Shown piece by piece: positions 11,441 to 21,329 of a stretch of 64,000 bases of DNA. The first letter of the stretch is position 1; each line of letters begins with the position of its first letter. The notes below the pieces were generated by a model. That model had not been told where the DNA came from. It was given only the letters and a program-made list of their open reading frames with translations, and did no database searches. The translations under genes were made by a program, and so were the position numbers. Origin of the DNA: Anolis sagrei (lineage: Eukaryota; Chordata; Lepidosauria; Squamata; Anolidae); NCBI RefSeq assembly GCF_037176765.1, contig NC_090026.1, forward strand, positions 132,058,752 to 132,122,751, written 5' to 3'.

Positions 11441-12468
11441 ATGCATTCTCGGAGCTGTCGCGGCCGGTCTTAGATATCATCGAGGCCGCGCATAGACCGT
11501 CTACCAAGAGGTCGTACTTGTATAAATGGGAAAAATTTAGTAAATTTGTGGCTCCGAGGGGTGTCACCCCAGAACTAGCACCTATTTCTTTAGTTCTAGA
11601 TTTTCTGGTTTCTTTATTGGATGCAGGACTCTCAGGTTCCTCGCTAAAATGCTACTTGGCCGCCATATCGTGGTTTAAAAGGAAAGCCGGTTTACCGTCT
11701 TGCTTTTTAGATCCCTTGGTCAAGTCCTTTCTACGGGGCGTTGCAAACACTAAACCCTGTGTAGCTCCTATTGCTCCTTCCTGGAGTCTCGAACTTGTGC
11801 TTACGGCTCTAATGAGACCGCCATTTGAACCTTTGGCAACGGTGGATCTTCCTTATCTGTCATGGAAGGTGGCCTTTTTGATGGCCGTAACGTCCGCACG
11901 GCGGGCCAGTGAACTATGTGCACTCAGGGTGGACCCTCCTTATCTGAGGTTTCATAAAGACAAAGTTGTGTTACGTACAGATGTTGCGTTTTTACCTAAA
12001 GTTTCCACCAAGTTTCATATGTCCCAGGAAATTGTTCTTCCTGCGTTTTTTCAAAACCCAACTTCCCAGTTAGAGAAGAGTTTACACCTTTTGGATGTAA
12101 GGAGGGCTGTAGCCTTTTATGTAGATAGAACGGCTGGAATTAGGAAAACTCCAAGGTTTTTTATTAAGTATCGTAGCGATTCCAGGGGTCTGCCGTTGTC
12201 CTCGCAGCGGTTTTCGTCTTGGGTAGTGTCCCTCATCCGTTTGTGTTATCAGTTATCGGGCAAGGATTTACCTTTGCAAGTCAAGGGTCATTCGACTAGA
12301 TCTGTTTCCACGTCTGTTGCTTTCTTGCGTGGTGTTCCTTTAGATGTCATCTGTAAGGCTGCAATATGGTCAACTCCCCTGACTTTTGTGTCGCATTATA
12401 AGTTGGACGTTGTTTCCAGAAGGGCAGCTGACTTTGGGAGAGCAGTTTTGTTTTCGGCGGTGGCATGA
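10576..12468 (+). CDS. DIRS ORF3, tyrosine recombinase
   Basis: The 3' two-thirds of this frame is a tyrosine recombinase: an N-terminal core-binding region (STKRSYLYKWEKFSKFV) and a catalytic region with TSARRASELCAL and KGHSTRSVSTSVAFLRGV. The first part overlaps the RT frame, so the true start may lie further in. The recombinase replaces an integrase in DIRS elements. Confidence 0.9.
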   Translation: MEGRAMGLCGSVISFPVPCQVYNHGFLPYGVGGAFSGSVDPGSVDKRRGRHAHKHARTSGGRQGPEGVRKSGVRKGHSSAHRQHHGDVLFKQTGRHSLRAPARPVLTDMGLVHLQGNPSPSYSPSRDRQRSRRHTQQEPHGPPRVVSELGSGPRAVQSLGDPTSGPIRNAPEQQVQDLLCPLPSKSIDRLPGGRIPAQLGGQTSLCLPPVPFVSEGDSETQKGQRMLYTNSPMVASSAVVCPPPTNGGGQGPSSSIQVRPAAVPAGSSGVSGSQVTESHGVVHSTCSVNAFSELSRPVLDIIEAAHRPSTKRSYLYKWEKFSKFVAPRGVTPELAPISLVLDFLVSLLDAGLSGSSLKCYLAAISWFKRKAGLPSCFLDPLVKSFLRGVANTKPCVAPIAPSWSLELVLTALMRPPFEPLATVDLPYLSWKVAFLMAVTSARRASELCALRVDPPYLRFHKDKVVLRTDVAFLPKVSTKFHMSQEIVLPAFFQNPTSQLEKSLHLLDVRRAVAFYVDRTAGIRKTPRFFIKYRSDSRGLPLSSQRFSSWVVSLIRLCYQLSGKDLPLQVKGHSTRSVSTSVAFLRGVPLDVICKAAIWSTPLTFVSHYKLDVVSRRAADFGRAVLFSAVA

Positions 12469-12503
12469 TCCCCGCCAGCCAGAGTCAGAAGCTTGTTAGT
12501 CTA

Positions 12504-12597
12504 CCATTGGTGCAGATTCACAGTGACTACGACAGGAAATTATAAGTTGCTTACCTGTAACTGTAGTTTCCTGAGTAGTCACCTGTGAATCTGCACA
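12504..12597 (+). repeat. DIRS internal complementary region
   Basis: It joins two segments: one complementary to the element's left outer end (ending gtgactacgacagg) and, directly after, one complementary to the right outer end (aattataagttgcttacctg). This arrangement is diagnostic of DIRS elements, where it is thought to guide completion of the DNA ends. Confidence 0.85.
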
Positions 12598-12654
12598 GCC
12601 CCGCCCGTCCTCCCCTCGAGTATCATGCCTCGCCTTCTTGCTGCTTTGCGGCGG

Positions 12655-12861
12655 AAGAGAACTGAGTGCCTGGCCCCGCGTTGGGCTATATATACTCGAG
12701 AGGGGAGGGGGGAGGAGGGGCGGGGCCAGGCTTAATTTTGAAATATCTTTTTATTCTGGAAGGTTCCGAAGTTTTTACTGCGCAGGCGCAGGAATACCAT
12801 TGGTGCAGATTCACAGGTGACTACTCAGGAAACTACAGTTACAGGTAAGCAACTTATAATT
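12655..12861 (-). repeat. DIRS right inverted terminal repeat
   Basis: Reverse complement of the left terminal repeat, with about 30 extra outer bases (ggaaactacagttacaggta) found again only in the internal complementary region. The pyrimidine array resumes immediately outside. Confidence 0.88.
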
Positions 12862-13675
12862 CTCCCCCCTCTCTCCTTCCTTCCTTCCTTAGCTACTTTT
12901 CCTTCTTTATCTCCTTCCCTCCTTCTTTACCCTCCTTTTCTTTTTTCTGTCCTTCCCTCATTCTTTCCCTCTTTCTTTCCCTCCTTCTCTCCTTCCTTCC
13001 TTCTCTACCTTTCTTTCTTTCCTTCTCTCTTTTTTTCTCCCCCTCTTTCTTCTTCCTTCCTTCCTTCCTTCCTTCCTTCCTTCCTTCCTTCCCCCCTCTT
13101 TCTCTCATTCCTTCTCTCCTTCCTTCCGTCTTTCACTTATTTCATTCTCTCCTTCCTTCTCTACCCTCCTTTATTTCCTTCTTTCTCTCCTTCCCTCCTT
13201 CTTACCCTCTTTCTCTCCCTCCTTCTCTCCTTCCTTCCTTCTCTATGTTTCTTTCTTTCTCTCCTTTTTTCTCCCCCCTCTCTCCTTCCTTCCTTCCTTC
13301 CCCCCTCTTTCTCTCTTTCATTCCTTCTCTCCTTCCTTCCCTCTTTCACTTATTTCATTCTCTCCCTCCTTTCTTTCTTTCCTTCTTTCTCTCCTTCCCT
13401 CCTTCTTTCCCTCTTTCTCTCCCTCCTTCTCTCCTTCCTTCCTTCTCTACCTTTCTTTCTTTCCTTCTCTCCTTTTTTCTCCCCCCCTCTCTCCTTCCTT
13501 CCTTCCTTAGCTACCTTTCCTTCTTTATCTCCTTCCCTCCTTCTTTCCCCCTTCCTTCTGTACCTGTTTTTTCCTTTCCTTCCTTCTCTCATTCCCTCTT
13601 TCTCTCCCGCCTTCTCTCCTTCCTTCCTTCTCTACCTCCTTTTTCCTTCCTTCTCTCCTTCTTTCCCTATTTAAC
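12862..13675. repeat. Pyrimidine-rich array, right half
   Basis: Same higher-order pyrimidine unit as 5239-6511 (cctctttctctctttcattc). Long frames on either strand are low-complexity shadows. Confidence 0.92.
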
Positions 13676-13814
13676 TTTCCAACTTTATGAGGGGATGCTA
13701 TTTGAATTCAAGCCATTGGGGGAGCTGTCGCTTCACCATCCACTTGTGATACCGATGGAGTACTTCCTCATTCTTTTGCACGCTGCTGGAGAGTTTTATG
13801 GCATTTGATATTAG

Positions 13815-14365
13815 TTTGGTTAGACCACACCTGGAATATTGTGTCCAATTCTGGGCACCACAATTCAAGAGAGATATTGACAAGCTGTGTCCAGAGGAGG
13901 GCGACTAAAATGATCAAGGGTCTGGAGAACAAGCCCTATGAGGAGCGGCTTAAAGAGCTGGGCATGTTTAGCCTGAAGAAGAGAAGGCTGAGAGGAGATA
14001 TGATGAGGGCCATGTATAAATATGTGAGAGGAAGCCACAGGGAGGAGGAGGGAGCAAGCTTGGCTTCTTCCCTGGAGACTAGGACGCAATGGAACCATGG
14101 CTTCAAACTACAAGAGAGGAGATTCTCCACCTGAACATGAGGAAGAACTTCCTGACTGTGAGAGCCGTTCAGCAGTGGAACTCTCTGCCCCGGAGTGTGG
14201 TGGAGGCTCCTTCTTTGGAAGCTTTTAAACAGGGGCTGGATGGCCATCTGTCAGGGGTGATTTGAATGCAATATTCCTGCTTCTTGGCAGAATGGGGTTG
14301 GACTGGATGATGGCCCAGGAGGTCTCTTCCAACTCTTTGATTCTATGATTCTATGATTCTATAAG
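13815..14365 (+). mobile_element. CR1 LINE 3' fragment
   Basis: ORF2 C-terminal sequence ([36 protein letters not shown]) with frame breaks, ending in the octamer tail gattctatgattctatgatt. Confidence 0.9.
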
Positions 14366-14730
14366 TACAAGTTACTAAAATGATCAAGGGTCTGGAGAAC
14401 AAGCCCTATGAGGAGCAGCTTAAGGAGCTGGGCATGTTTAGCCTGAAGAAGAGAAGGCTGAGAGGAGATATGATAGGACACGGAACAATGGCTTCAAACT
14501 ACAAGAGAGGAGATTCCTTCTGAACATGAGGAAGAACATCCTGACTGTGAGAGCCGTTCAGCAGTGGAACTCTCTGCCCCAGAGTGTGGTGGAGGCTCCT
14601 TCTTTGGAAGCTTTTAAACAGAGGCTGCATGGGGTGATTTGAATGCAATTTTCCTGCTTCTTGGCAGAATGGGGTTGGACTGGATGGCCCAGGAGGTCTC
14701 TTCCAACTCTTTGATTCTATGATTCTAGGT
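14366..14730 (+). mobile_element. CR1 LINE 3' fragment, internally deleted
   Basis: A second CR1 3' end in the same orientation follows directly. It lacks part of the ORF between gagaggagatatgataggac and the TQWNNGF region, and ends in ttgattctatgattctag. Confidence 0.88.
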
Positions 14731-14772
14731 AAATAATAATAATAATAATGCAACACTATTACTTTCCCGGTT

Positions 14773-14778
14773 TTTATT
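14773..14778 (-). terminator. Poly(A) signal candidate, gene A
   Basis: AATAAA on the minus strand, about 130 bp past the gene A stop codon. It is the first such hexamer downstream. Confidence 0.6.
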
Positions 14779-14906
14779 GATTTGGAGAATTTGTGTATTT
14801 GCGTCATACATTTCAAATGGAGGGTAGGGGAGTAAACCGGCAGGAACTGAATTTTTCCCAGTTGTGAGATGGATTTGGGAAGATCCGTCCATTCGCTGCT
14901 TGTCTT

Positions 14907-14984
14907 TCATTCTTTTTTGCAAGTGAGCTTCAAATCAGGAGCCCCACCAACATAGCGATACCCCACGCGGCAGTTTTTGGTCAC
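14907..14984 (-). CDS. Gene A exon 3 (terminal)
   Basis: After the acceptor (ctctctttgggcag) the exon reads VTKNCRVGYRYVGGAPDLKL then TCKKE and TGA. It carries cysteines 3 and 4 of the cathelin domain. Confidence 0.82.
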   Translation of the reverse strand: MTKNCRVGYRYVGGAPDLKLTCKKE

Positions 14985-17900
14985 CTGCCCAAAGAGAGAG
15001 GAAATGCTGTCAGTGCCAGAACAGCCCCGATTCGGACGAACGACCAACTTTCCTGTCCTGGCTGTTGTGACATTGCAAGCTCTTATTATGCCAACCTTGG
15101 CCTCTCCTCGCGTGGCGCTCTTGCTAGCTAAATGCCACAGGAGTGAACTACCACTGTCAGCCTCAGCTCCTGCCAACCTAGCAGTTCGAAAACATGCAAA
15201 TGTGAGTAGATCAATAGGGTACTGCCTTGGGAGTGGAGTGAGCTCCCGGTGTTAGCCCCAGCTCCTGCTACCCTAACAGTTCAAAAACATGGAAATGTGA
15301 GTATATCAATAGGTACTGTCTTGGGAGTGTTGTGAACTCTCCCTGTCATCCCCAGCTCCTGCCGACCTAGCAGTTTGAAAACATGCAAATGTGAGTAGAT
15401 CAATAGGTACTGCCTTGGGAGTGGGGTGAGCTCCCGCTGTCAGCCCCAGCTTCTGCCAACCTAGTAGTTTGAGAACATAGAAATGTGAGTAGATCAATAG
15501 GTACTGCTTTGGGAGTGTTGTGAGCTCCCGTTGTCAGCCCCAGCTTCTGCCAATCTAGCAGTTGGAAAACATGCAAATGTGGGTAGATCAATAGGTACTG
15601 CCTTGGGAGTGGAGTAAGCTCCCGTTGTCAGCCTCAGCTTCTGCCGACCTAGTAGTTCAAAAACATAATGTGGGTAGATCAATAGGTAGTGCCTTGGGAG
15701 TGGGGTGAGCTCCCGCTGTCAGCCCCAGGTTCTGCCAACCTAGCAGTTCGAAAATATGCAAATATGAGTAGATCAATAGGTACTGACTTGGGAGTGGGGT
15801 GAGCTCCCACTGTCAGCCCTAGCTCCTGCCGACCTAGCAGTTTGAAAACATGCAAATGTGAGTAGATCAACAGGGTACTGACTTGGGAGTGGGGTGAGCT
15901 CCCGCTGTCAGCCCCAACTCTTGCCAACCTAGCACTTCGAAAACATGCAAATGTGAGTATATCAATAGGTACTGCCTTGGGAGTGTTGTGAGCTCCCGCT
16001 GTCAGCCGCAGCTTCTGCCAACCTAGTAGTTTGAAAACATAGAAATGTGAGTAGATCAATAGGTGCTGCCTTCGGAGTGGGATGAGCTCCCGTTGTCAGC
16101 CTCAGCTCCTGCCAACCTAGTAGTTTGAAAACATGGAAATGTGAGTAGATCAATAGGTGATGCCTTCGGAGTGGGATGAGCTCCCGTTGTTAGCCTCAGC
16201 TTCTGCCAACCTAGTAGTTCAAAAACATAATGTGGGTAGATCAATAGGTACTGCCTTGGGAGTGGGGTGATCTCCCGCTGTCAGCCCCAGGTTCTGCCAG
16301 CCTAGCAGTTCGAAAATATGCAAATGTGAATAGATCAATAGGTACTGCCTTGGGAGTGGAGTGAGATCCTGCTGTCAGCCCCAGCTTCTGCCAACCTAGC
16401 AGTTTGAAAACATGCAAATGTGAGTCGATCAATAGGTACTGCCTTGGGTGTGGGGTGAGCTCCCTCTGTCAGCCCCAGCTTCTGCCAACCTAGCAGTTTG
16501 AAAACATGCAAATGTGAGTCGATCAATAGGTACTGCCTTGGGAGTGGAGTGAGCTCCCGCTGTCAGCCCCAGCTCTTGCCAACCTAGCACTTCAAAAACA
16601 TGCAAATGTGAGTATATCAATAGGTACTGCCTTGGGAGTGTTGTGAGCTCCCACTGTCAGCTGCAGCTTCTGTTAACCTAGCAATTCAAAAGCATGCTAG
16701 TGTTATCTAACCTGTTCTTAACTGTGAGTCATTTGTAAGTCGGGTGTTTGTAACTTGGGGACTGACTGTTTGGGAAATCAATCAGCCTTTTGTATTGTCG
16801 AAGGCTTTCATGGCCTGTGTCACTGGGTTGTTGTGTGTTTTTCAGGCGGTCTGGCCATGTTCCAGAAGCATTCTCTCCTGACATTTCGCCTGCATCTATG
16901 GAAGAAGTTGTGAGGTCTGTTGGAATCTCAGAAAATTGGGTTTGTATATCTGTGGAATGTCCAGGGTGGGAGAAAAGAACTCTTGTCTGTTTGAGGTAGG
17001 TGTGAATGGAAGTGTCTGGTGGGCATTGACCTTGAGGTTTGGAGTTGTAGTTCACCTACATCCAGAAAGCACTGTGGACTCAAACATTGATGGATCTGGA
17101 TCAAACTTGGCACGAATACTCAATATGCCCAAACGTGAACACTGTTGGAGTTTGGAGAAAACAGACCTTGACATTTGGGAATTGTAGTTGCTGGGATTTA
17201 TAGTTCACCTGCAATCAAATTGCATTCTGAACCCCAGTAATGAGAGAATTGGGCCAGATTTCCCACACAGAACCCACTTGACCAACAGAAAATACTGTGT
17301 TTTCTGATGATCTTTGGCGACCCCTCTGACCCCCCCAATGACCCTCCAGGTGTCCCGACCCATAGGTTGAGAAACACTGCCTTAATATGTCCCTTGCCCC
17401 ATTGGCGTCTTACCCCATGCGATTTGTATTCACACTTCTCAACAACAATCTTCTTTTTATTATTGCACACAGTTTCCTGGATCTTGAGGTTAAAATACCG
17501 GTAAGATTTGACGGTGGAATCCTGTGGAGACATTAAGACAAGGCGTGAGTGCAGACACTCCTTGGACACGCGAACAGGAGCAGGTTCAGCCCTGGATCTT
17601 CACAGAAGAGAGAGAAGGAGGAAGAGAGAGGTGGAGGAAGAAGAAAAGGAGAAGGAGAAGAAGAGATGTAGGAGGGAAAAAAGGACATGGGAGAAGAAGG
17701 ATGAGAAGAAGACACATGGAGGAGGAGGAGATGAGTAAGAAAGATGGAGCATGAGGAGAAGGTAGAAGAAGAAGGTGAGGAGTAGGAGGAGGAGAAGAAA
17801 AAGAAGAAGAAAGGGGATGGAGGAGGAAAAGAAGGACATGGGAGAAGAAGGATAATAAGAAGAAGAGGGATGGGGCATGAGTAGAAGATGGAAGAAGAAG

Positions 17901-20277
17901 GTGAGGAGGAGGAGAAGGAGAAGAGAAATGGAGGAGGAGACGAATAAGAAAGATGGAGCATGAGAAGAAAGTAGAAGAAGAAGGTGAGGAGTAGGAGGTG
18001 AAGAAGAAAAAATAGAAGAAAAGGGATGGAGGAGGAAAAGAAGGACATGGGAGAAGAAGGATAATAATAAGAAGAGGGATGGAGCATGAGTAGAAGATGG
18101 AAGAAGGTGAGAAGGAGAAGAAGGAGAAGAGAAATGGAGGAGGAGACGAATAAGAAAGATGGAGCATGAGAAGAAAGTAGAAGAAGAAGGTGAGGAGTAG
18201 GAGGAGGAGAAGAAAAAGAAGAAGAAAGGGGATGGAGGAGGAAAAGAAGGACATGGGAGAAGAAGGATAATAATAAGAAGAGGGATGGAGCATGAGTAGA
18301 AGATGGAAGAAGGTGAGAAGGAGAAGAAGGAGAAGAGAAATGGAGGAGGAGACGAATAAGAAAGATGGAGCATGAGAAGAAAGTAGAAGAAGAAGGTGAG
18401 GAGTAGGAGGAGGAGAAGAAAAAATAGAAGAAAGGGGATGGAGGAGGAAAAGAAGGACATGGGAGAAGAAGAATAATAATAAGAAGAGGGATGGAATGTG
18501 AGGAGAAGGTGGAAGATGAAGGTGAAGAAGAAAGATGAAGCATGATGAGAAGGTACAAGAAGAAGGCGAGGATTAGGAGAAGGAAGAAGAGGAGGATGAG
18601 AAGAAGATGGAAGAGGAGAAGATGAATAAGAAAGATGGAGCATGAGGAGAAGGTAGAAGAAGGCGAGGAATAGGATAAGAAGAAGAAAAAATTGAAGAAA
18701 GGGATGGAGGAGGAAAAGAAGGATATGGGAGAAGAAGGATAAGAATAAGAATAAGAAGGGACAAAGTGTGAGGAGAAGGTGGAAGAAGAAGGTGAAGAAG
18801 AAAGATTGTGCAGGAGGAGAAGGTAGAAGAAGGTGAGGAGTAGGAGAAGAAGATGTAGAAGAAACGAATGTAAGAAGAAACGAAGGACATGAGAGAAGAA
18901 GGATAAGAAGAAGAGGGATGGAGCATGAGGCGAAGGTGGAAGAAGAAGGTGAAGAAGAAAGATGGAGCGTGAAGAGGTGGAAGAAGAAGAAAGATGGATT
19001 ATGATGAGAAGTTGGAAGAAGGTGAGGAGAAAGATGAGGAGGAAGAGAAGAAAAAGAATGGAGATGGTGTAGGAATACGTTATGAAAGAAGAAGAAAGGG
19101 AAGAAGATGGAGCAAGAAGAGGAGGAGTTGGAGAAGAAGAAAGATGGACGAGGATGAATAAGAGGATGGAAGAGAAGGATAAAGAAGAGGAGGAAGAAGA
19201 AGGACCAGAAGAGAAGAAAGAGGTAGAGAGAAGCACCAGTGGTTCCCAGATATTAGGACCTGGCATTTCTTTTCATGCCATAAGGGTGAGAGCGTGGCCA
19301 TGAAAGGAACGTCAGCCTGACAGAAGGTCCACCTCGTGGCTGAAACTTCTCAGGTGAAGGTGAGAACTACCTGCTTCTCTGTCTGTCCCATTCACCCATT
19401 GGCTTGTTGATGTAGACCAGGCATAGGCAAACTTGGGTCTACCTCCAGGTGTCTTGGACTTCAACTCCCACAATTCCTAACAGCCCATGCCTGATATAAA
19501 CTGCTTTGGAGTAGATACTGGAGACACATCTCCATCCAACAGAGAGCCACCCTGAGATCCTCAGGGACAAGGCAAATAGAATCGAATGACCTTGTGGCTC
19601 CACCACAGCTACTCACCCATTTGACCACGGGCTCGAGGCATTGGCTTGTTGATGTAGACCAGGCATAGGCAAACTTGGGTCCACCTCCAGGTGTCTTGGA
19701 CTTCAACTCCCACAATTCCTAACAGCCCATGCCTGATGTAAACTGCTTTGGAGTAGATACTGGAGACACATCTCCATCCAACAGAGAGCCACCCTGAGAT
19801 CCTCAGGGACAAGGCAAATAGAATCGAATGACCTTGTGGCTCCACCACAGCTACTCACCCATTTGACCACGGGCTCGAGGCATTGGCTTGTTGATGTAGA
19901 CCAGGCATAGGCAAACTTGGGTCCACCTCCAGGTATCTTGGACTTCAACTCCCACAATTCCTAACAGCCCATGCCTGATATAAACTGCTTTGGAGTAGAT
20001 ACTGGAGACTCATCTCCGTCCAACGGAGAGCCACCCTGAGATCCTCAGGGACAAGGCAAATAGAATCGAATGACCTTGTGACTCCACCACAGCTACTCAC
20101 CCATTTGACCACGGGCTCGAGGTTCACCAGCCGGAAAACGGGACTGGGGCCGGCCTCAGTGTTGAACTTCTTGACCGCTTCGACGCCGGCCTGCTGGAAG
20201 GTCAAAGGAGGGCCTTTGCGGGGTTTGCCGGCGGAGACCGTCCCAATGAGCAGGAGGAGCACCCAGCATCTCACCAT
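14907..20277 (-). CDS. Gene A: cathelin-only cathelicidin-family secreted protein (3 exons)
   Basis: Exons 20101-20277, 17414-17521 and 14907-14984 join in phase 0 across GT-AG introns to a 120-residue protein. Residues 1-16 (MVRCWVLLLLIGTVSA) form a signal peptide. The rest is a cathelin domain: PPLTFQQAGVEAVKKFN, VFRLVNLEPVVKW, LKIQETVC, EKCEY and KNC...LTC, so all four disulfide cysteines are present. Cathelicidin proregions have this layout, and exon 2 has their usual 108 bp. Translation ends three residues after the last cysteine (CKKE), so no antimicrobial peptide is encoded. The TATA box is degenerate (ttagaaaagg where F has tataaaagg). Intron 1 holds a polypurine tract and copies of the exon 1 donor; intron 2 holds a SINE-derived minisatellite. 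Function is unknown; a secreted cystatin-fold protein is the safe statement. Confidence 0.82.
15147..16690. repeat. 94-bp minisatellite (about 16-17 copies) derived from a Sauria SINE core
   Basis: Unit words such as tgagctcccgctgtcagccc, ctgccaacctagcagttt and gagtagatcaataggtac recur every 94 bp. They match the body of the Sauria SINE at 55298-55627 but lack its tRNA head and 3' tail. The array lies in gene A intron 2. Ten copies hold the octamer ATGCAAAT. The 63-residue frames on the minus strand are by-products. Confidence 0.93.
16793..17017 (-). mobile_element. Penelope-like element terminal fragment
   Basis: Reading ttgtcgaaggctttcatggc, ttctctcctgacatttcgcc and ctgtggaatgtccagggtgg, it matches the terminal part of the Penelope copies at 57748, 58800 and 62791, in the antisense orientation. 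Confidence 0.7.
17018..17379 (+). mobile_element. hAT nonautonomous element (SPIN-like), 5' truncated
   Basis: It shares ttgctgggatttatagttca, ttcccacacagaaccc and the terminus ggttgagaaacactg with the complete copy at 37818-38550. The 5' end is missing. Confidence 0.7.
17414..17521 (-). CDS. Gene A exon 2
   Basis: Acceptor tgtctccacag, then DSTVKSYRYFNLKIQETVC and KCEYKSHG, donor GTAAGACG. It is 108 bp, phase 0 at both ends, and carries cathelin cysteines 1 and 2. Confidence 0.85.
17583..19245. repeat. Polypurine (GAA/GGA) tract with about 206-bp higher-order repeats
   Basis: The plus strand is almost purely purine. The word ggacatggga recurs at 17834, 18043, 18249 and 18455, a period of about 206-209 bp. 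Frames of up to 577 residues on the minus strand are S/L/F/P low complexity. The tract lies in gene A intron 1. Confidence 0.95.
19395..20123. repeat. 242-bp tandem repeat copying the exon 1 splice donor of gene A
   Basis: ggcttgttgatgtagaccag starts at 19401, 19643 and 19885, spaced exactly 242 bp. Each full unit ends with the last seven codons of exon 1 plus the donor (minus strand: gtggtcaaatgg, then gtgagtagct). The functional exon end at 20101 is therefore followed by two further donor copies. The unit also carries a hAT-like word (ttggacttcaactcccacaa). Confidence 0.92.
20101..20277 (-). CDS. Gene A exon 1
   Basis: ATG at 20277 opens a 59-codon exon with signal peptide and the first half of the cathelin domain. 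It ends VVKW at the donor GTGAGT. Confidence 0.85.
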
Positions 20278-20459
20278 CTTGACTTCTTCTGGTCTGCACT
20301 GCCTGGACCTGGTGCTGGGGCGACTCCTTTTCTAACCCACTTGCCCTTCCCTCAGCGTAGGCGTCGTCCCCGTTATCCGTCTTGCAAAACAACCTAGGAA
20401 TGCGAAGGAGGTTAGGACACTAGAGGAACGTGGGTGAGGTTCAGACGGTTTGTCCTCCG

Positions 20460-20640
20460 GTGTGCTTTTTAATGGCTTACCTTCAAGAAGAAGAAGGACA
20501 TCTCCAGGACTTGGGCAAGTGGTATGGAACAGTCTGGTCTGCCCTTTTCCTTTTGGAGAAGATCAGATTGGTGACTGTGGGCTGATGCCCAGTACTTTTG
20601 GAAGAAAACAAAGGCCTTTATGTGGGTGAGGGTGCCTTCA
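20460..20640 (-). promoter_or_regulatory. Upstream block shared by the cathelin genes, copy at gene A
   Basis: On the minus strand it reads gggcagaccagactgttcca, gtcctggagatgtcc and ttcttcttcttgaaggtaag, about 200 bp before the gene A ATG. It has the same orientation relative to its gene as the block at F. Related blocks lie at 30243, 39522, 48444, 51735 and 53455. Role unproven. Confidence 0.5.
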
Positions 20641-20650
20641 GGAGACGCCA

Positions 20651-21320
20651 TAGAATCAAAGAGTTGGAAGAGACCTCCTGGGCCATCCAGTCCAACCCCC
20701 TGCCAAGAAGCAGGAATATTGCATTCAAATCACCCCTGACAGATGGCCATCCAGCCTCTGCTTAAAAGCTTCCAAAGAAGGAGCCTCCACCACACTCCGG
20801 GGCAGAGAGTTCCACTGCTGAATGGCTCTCACAGTCAGGACGTTCTTCCTCATGTTCAGATCATAGAATCATAGAATCAAAGAGTTGGAAGAGACCTCCT
20901 GGGCCATCCAGTCCAACCCCATTCTGCCAAGAAGCAAGAATATTGCATTCAAATCACCCCTGACAGATGGCCATCCAGCCTCTGTTTAAAAGCTTCCAAA
21001 GAAGGAGCCTCCACCACACTCCCTCCGGGGCAGAGAGTTCCACTGCTGAATGGCTCTCACAGTCAGGACGTTCTTCCTCATGTTCAGATCATAGAATCAT
21101 AGAATCAAAGAGTTGGAAGAGACCTCCTGGGCCATCCAGTCCACCCCCATTCTGCCAAGAAGCAGGAATATTGTATTCAAATCACCCCTGACAGATGGCC
21201 ATCCAGCCTCTGTTTAAAAGCTTCCAAAGAAGGAGCCTCCACCACACTCCGGGGCAGAGAGTTCCACTGCTGAATGGCTCTCACAGTCAGGACGTTCTTC
21301 CTCATGTTCAGATCATAGAA
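20651..21320 (-). mobile_element. Three tandem copies of a CR1 3' end
   Basis: Three near-identical segments of about 225 bp, each from atagaatcaaagagttggaa to cgttcttcctcatgttcaga. All are antisense and joined head to tail, so this is a local tandem duplication rather than three insertions. Confidence 0.88.
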
Positions 21321-21329
21321 TCATAGAAT

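Larger units (their letters stand above)
6512..12861 (+). mobile_element. DIRS-type tyrosine-recombinase retrotransposon, looks whole
   Basis: A 6.35-kb element with inverted terminal repeats, three long overlapping open frames (gag-like, RT/RNase H, tyrosine recombinase) and an internal complementary region near the right end. This is the architecture of DIRS1-like elements. It splits the pyrimidine array 5239-13675 with no evident target duplication, as expected for recombinase integration. Open frames and near-matching terminal repeats suggest a young insertion. It is treated here as a fossil. Confidence 0.93.

Noticed and set aside
15147-16690. CRISPR-like regular direct repeats
   Set aside because: The units are contiguous with no unique spacers, match a SINE body, and the DNA is vertebrate.
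17533-19266. A 577-residue frame and several overlapping long frames
   Set aside because: Low-complexity shadows of the polypurine tract, lying in an intron of gene A.
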